Part shown: one piece after another, positions 5,790 to 8,578 of the stretch
How the letters are laid out: each line of letters opens with the position of its first letter
Numbering within the stretch: the stretch's first letter is position 1
Origin: Pseudomonadota bacterium
Lineage (GTDB): Bacteria; Pseudomonadota; Gammaproteobacteria; Burkholderiales; Burkholderiaceae_D
DNA: 8,578 bases
Reading direction: 5' to 3'
Assembly: GCA_023435945.1 (NCBI GenBank)
Contig: JAEZLB010000392.1
Span: 1-8,578, forward strand
Made by a program: the position numbers and the translations under genes
Notes under the pieces: generated by a model
What the model saw: only the letters and a program-made list of their open reading frames with translations
Told to the model about the DNA's origin: nothing
Databases searched by the model: none

Positions 5790-8264
5790 TTGATTACCCC
5801 AAACACCGGCAATAGCGATACCGCTTTACTGCAAGAAAAATTGCGGCAGGCTGAAGCCACTTTGCTCAAATATGAAGAACGTCTGCATCTCGCCACCGAG
5901 GCGGGCAAGCTGGGCACCTGGGAATGGGATCTGCGTTCCGACCGGATCAGCTGGTCTAGGGAGATATACAGGCTGCACGGCATGGAACCCGGCCAGTTCG
6001 ATGGCACCCGGAAAGCTTTTCTTCGCCTGGTGCATGAAGCAGATCGGGAAATGGTATGGGAAGTCATCCGCACTGCCCTGGCATCACAAGACAGTTTCTC
6101 AACCGAACTGCGCGCCATCACGCCGCAAGGCGATATCAGGCGGTTACTGTGCGATGGGCGCATTTCGCGCGATAAAGAAGGTGAGGCAGTCGCCATCATC
6201 GGTACGACACAGGATATCACCGCGCAAAAACGTGCTGAAGAACGCCTGCAGTTACTGGACAATCTGAGCCAGGCAGCACGCGATGCAGTCAATGCCAAGG
6301 CCATCATGACCATCGCCACCCGCATGCTGGGTGAATATCTGAATGTGGCACGCTGCGTCTATGCGGACGTGGAAACGGATAACGATTGTTTCACGATACG
6401 GGACGACTGGCACAGCCCCGGTACTGCCAGCAGTGTCGGCGTCTATTCGCTCAGCCGCTTTGGCGCACGCACGTCCAACGAATTACGCCAGGGACGAACA
6501 CTGGTTATCCATGATGTCCGGCAGGAGCTGACTCCTTATGAGGATACCGTCGCATACGATGCGCTGAATATAAAAGCCATCATCTCCTGCCCGCGGGTCA
6601 AGGGGGGGCGCCTGATAGCCATGTTGTCCGTACATCATCATCAGCCGCGCCAATGGCTGAAGGACGAAATCAGCCTGGTACAGGAATTTGTCGAGCGATC
6701 CTGGGCCCATATCGAGCGCGTACGTGCCAACGAACTGATGCATGAGCGTGAAATCCATCTTCGCTCTCTGTTCGAACAAACTGCTGCCGGCATCTGCGAA
6801 ACGGATCTCACCGGCACCATACTTCGCGCTAATAACCGCTACTGCGAGATTGTGCAAAGACGATCCGACCAAGTCATCGGGCGCACCATGCAATCACTCA
6901 CCCATCCTGACGACCTGCCACGCAACCTAGAATTGTTCAAAAAGGCCATCAACCAAGGAGAGCCGTTCGAAATCGAAAAGCGTTATATACGCCCGGATGG
7001 CAGTGCGGTGTGGGTCAGCAATACCGTCACCTTTATCCGCACAGACGAGAATAAATCGCCTGGCACCATGCTGGCGGTCGTGCTGGACATCACTGCCCGC
7101 AAACAGGCTGAAGAAGAATTGCGCAGGGCGGATCGCCGAAAAGATGAATTCCTGGCCATGCTTGCCCATGAGCTCAGGAATCCGCTGGCACCCATCAGTG
7201 CGGCTGCCGATATACTCGCCATGACCGATCCGGATGCGACATGCGTGAAGATAACCAGTGATGTCATCCGCCGCCAGGTCAACCACATGAGCAGCCTCGT
7301 AGACGACTTGCTCGACGTATCACGCGTAACGCGAGGGTTGGTTACCATGCAGATGGCCGTGCTCGACGCAAAAGCCATCGTCTCCGATGCGATCGAGCAG
7401 ATCCGCCCCCTGATCGAAGAAAAACGTCATCATCTGGGAATCGAACTGACACCGGAGACCGCGCATGTCATAGGCGATCAGAAGCGCCTGGTCCAAGTGC
7501 TCACCAACCTGCTGAATAACGCGGTCAAATACACGCCACCAGGTGGCGGCATCCAGTTGCTTACCGAAGTGAATGACAAGCAGGTGATGCTACACGTGAA
7601 AGACAATGGGATCGGCATCGAGAAGGAATTGCAGCCCTATGTGTTTGAACTGTTTGCCCAGGCCAAGCGTGCACCAGACCGTTCCCAGGGTGGATTAGGC
7701 ATAGGACTGGCACTGGTTAAAAGCCTGGTGGAACTTCATCACGGCAGCATTACATGCATAAGCGATGGCGCAGGAAGAGGCAGCCTTTTTTCAGTATGCC
7801 TGCCGCGCCATATCGGCAAGGGCGGTACACCAACGCTGCATGCGGTACATCATCCTCCGATTCAGCCATCCCAGAAACAGCTGACCGTACTGGTGGTCGA
7901 TGACAACCGTGATGCGGCGCGCATGCTTGCCATGTTCGTGGAAGTCCTTGGGCACCGGGTCTTCATCGAGTATCTTGCAAACCGTGCACTGGAAACCGCT
8001 GCCAATGTCGCTCCGGATGTGTGCCTGCTGGATATTGGTTTGCCCGGCATGGATGGCAAGGAGCTCGCTCGCCATTTACGGAGTTTGCCTGCCACCGCTT
8101 CGGCCACGCTGGTTGCCGTGACCGGCTATGGCAGCGATGAAGATAAGCGGGAAGTTTATGAGGCCGGCTTTGATCTGCACTTCGCCAAGCCCATCGATAC
8201 GGCAGCCCTGACCTCATTACTACGCGAGACCGAGAGTCGCCTTGGCAAGATGCGTGTAACCTGA
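5790..8264 (+). CDS. Soluble hybrid sensor histidine kinase (PAS-GAF-PAS-HisKA-HATPase-REC)
   Basis: This 824-residue hybrid kinase has no membrane segment, so it senses in the cytoplasm. Order: a short coiled coil (10-30); PAS (about 31-145, ending in DITAQKRAEE); GAF (about 165-312, with GVYSLSRFG and the HHHQPRQW end typical of GAF domains in such kinases); a second PAS (about 322-443, ending in DITARKQAEEEL); HisKA with the phospho-His H460 in AHELRNP; an HATPase with N-box N577 (NLLNNAVKYT), the DNGIG loop (D605) and a GLGIGLAL G-box; and a C-terminal receiver (about 700-815) with D704/D705, phosphoacceptor D748, T778 and K800 all intact. Start: TTG is required, because an in-frame stop lies at 5772-5774 and the first ATG falls inside the first PAS; AGGCAGG (5776-5782) is spaced 7 nt from TTG. 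The receiver has no DNA-binding domain, so signal must pass to a phosphotransfer protein or another regulator. Ligand and partner are unknown. Confidence 0.93.
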   Translation: MITPNTGNSDTALLQEKLRQAEATLLKYEERLHLATEAGKLGTWEWDLRSDRISWSREIYRLHGMEPGQFDGTRKAFLRLVHEADREMVWEVIRTALASQDSFSTELRAITPQGDIRRLLCDGRISRDKEGEAVAIIGTTQDITAQKRAEERLQLLDNLSQAARDAVNAKAIMTIATRMLGEYLNVARCVYADVETDNDCFTIRDDWHSPGTASSVGVYSLSRFGARTSNELRQGRTLVIHDVRQELTPYEDTVAYDALNIKAIISCPRVKGGRLIAMLSVHHHQPRQWLKDEISLVQEFVERSWAHIERVRANELMHEREIHLRSLFEQTAAGICETDLTGTILRANNRYCEIVQRRSDQVIGRTMQSLTHPDDLPRNLELFKKAINQGEPFEIEKRYIRPDGSAVWVSNTVTFIRTDENKSPGTMLAVVLDITARKQAEEELRRADRRKDEFLAMLAHELRNPLAPISAAADILAMTDPDATCVKITSDVIRRQVNHMSSLVDDLLDVSRVTRGLVTMQMAVLDAKAIVSDAIEQIRPLIEEKRHHLGIELTPETAHVIGDQKRLVQVLTNLLNNAVKYTPPGGGIQLLTEVNDKQVMLHVKDNGIGIEKELQPYVFELFAQAKRAPDRSQGGLGIGLALVKSLVELHHGSITCISDGAGRGSLFSVCLPRHIGKGGTPTLHAVHHPPIQPSQKQLTVLVVDDNRDAARMLAMFVEVLGHRVFIEYLANRALETAANVAPDVCLLDIGLPGMDGKELARHLRSLPATASATLVAVTGYGSDEDKREVYEAGFDLHFAKPIDTAALTSLLRETESRLGKMRVT

Positions 8265-8287
8265 CAAAAAAGCCGGATAAAGCAGGT

Positions 8288-8303
8288 TGCACCTTGCGGT
8301 GCA
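8288..8303. repeat. Short stable hairpin in convergent gap
   Basis: TGCACC (8288-8293) and GGTGCA (8298-8303) form a perfect 6-bp stem with a TTGC tetraloop. Read on the - strand, it is followed after about 14 nt by a run of six T (complement of the AAAAAA at 8267-8272). It could therefore help to end the - strand transcript, although the spacing is too long for a simple terminator. Confidence 0.4.
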
Positions 8304-8311
8304 GATGCAGG

Positions 8312-8343
8312 CGCAGGGAAAGAGGCGCCGCTCTTTCCCTGCG
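8312..8343. terminator. Strong bidirectional-type hairpin between convergent genes
   Basis: A perfect 13-bp inverted repeat, CGCAGGGAAAGAG (8312-8324) and CTCTTTCCCTGCG (8331-8343), has a 6-nt GCGCCG loop. It lies about 47 bp after the kinase stop codon and 35 bp beyond the stop of the - strand gene. The + strand continues GCTTATTG, so the U-tract is weak. The position between two convergent stop codons and the stem strength argue that it ends transcription from one or both sides. Confidence 0.65.
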
Positions 8344-8378
8344 GCTTATTGTGCAATGACTGCTATGCGAACAGTATC

Positions 8379-8578
8379 TTAATGGTGCACGGCATTGCCG
8401 TTGGTGAGCGCCTGTGCATTCGCTGACGATGCAGCCTTGGTTCTGCCTCTGCCTGCATCCGAAGCTTTGGCCGATGCCAGTTTGTATTTGCGATCGCGGC
8501 CGCTGCCTGTGTCCTGTACTTTCTTGGCTTTCAGCAGGGCTTGCAGCGTAGGCGCCAGACGGCTTTTCAATTGCTTGG
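8379..8578 (-). CDS. C-terminal fragment of a basic protein, possible winged-helix DNA binder
   Basis: Only the last 66 residues or so are inside the window; the reading frame is open to the right edge. A start within the window would need an internal TTG, which is more likely an ordinary Leu codon (context KQLKSRLAP). The visible part has a helix (SRLAPTLQALLKAKKV), then a turn and strand rich in basic residues (SGRDRKYKLA), which resembles the end of a winged-helix wing. A low-complexity Ala/Lys/Arg/Ser tail follows (KASDAGRGRTKAASS) and the protein ends in NAVHH. Basic Ala-rich tails of this type occur in nucleoid-associated or histone-like proteins. I do not recognise the family, and the function is a guess. 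It is convergent with the hybrid kinase. Confidence 0.6.
   Translation of the reverse strand, partial: KQLKSRLAPTLQALLKAKKVQDTGSGRDRKYKLASAKASDAGRGRTKAASSANAQALTNGNAVHH

Noticed and set aside
5699..6325. 208-residue - strand open frame over the kinase start
   Set aside because: It is antisense to the PAS and GAF region of the kinase, Ser/Arg-rich, and matches no family that I recognise.
1..8578. Mobile element, phage remnant, CRISPR array or defence system
   Set aside because: No transposase, integrase, recombinase, nuclease or toxin motifs, no repeat-spacer pattern, and no terminal repeats were seen by eye.

Overview
The window looks like chromosomal DNA from a betaproteobacterium. Inference: Burkholderiales, possibly Oxalobacteraceae. 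The base composition is moderately GC-rich, and the gene mix is typical of that group (DUF3750 protein, ModA-like binding protein, DASS transporter, soluble PAS/GAF hybrid kinase). The genus cannot be fixed from the sequence alone. I see no rRNA or tRNA genes, no CRISPR array, no insertion sequence, and no phage or plasmid genes. This is ordinary housekeeping and sensory-gene territory rather than an obvious island.

Layout from left to right. (1) The 3' part of a + strand gene carrying a degenerate response-regulator receiver domain. It is cut by the left edge, and an N-terminal domain may be missing. (2) A + strand exported or membrane-anchored DUF3750 protein. (3) A + strand periplasmic ModA-family molybdate-type binding protein without modB or modC beside it. 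It is followed by two strong hairpins, the first terminator-like. (4) A + strand membrane-bound diguanylate cyclase with a periplasmic sensor region and an intact GGDEF site and I-site. (5) A - strand DASS (SLC13/INDY-type) sodium-coupled anion transporter, convergent with the cyclase. (6) A + strand soluble hybrid histidine kinase (PAS-GAF-PAS-HisKA-HATPase-REC) with a TTG start, divergent from the transporter. (7) A hairpin-rich convergent gap, then the C-terminal end of a basic - strand protein cut by the right edge.

How they may work together. Four of the seven genes concern sensing or uptake of small molecules: the binding protein, the cyclase, the transporter and the hybrid kinase. Three encode signalling domains: the degenerate receiver, the cyclase and the kinase. 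Nearly every gene seems to be its own transcription unit, separated by 120-260 bp gaps or opposite orientation, so no operon-level system can be claimed. The kinase next to the transporter could sense its substrate or the metabolic consequence, but its receiver carries no DNA-binding output domain, so any such link would need a downstream partner outside the window.

I did not find a clearly new multi-gene system. The observations most worth checking are the possible papain-like (permuted NlpC/P60-type) core of the DUF3750 protein with Ser in place of Cys, the receiver that has lost two of its conserved switch residues, the orphan ModA with its unusual YCTNA segment, and the paired hairpins.
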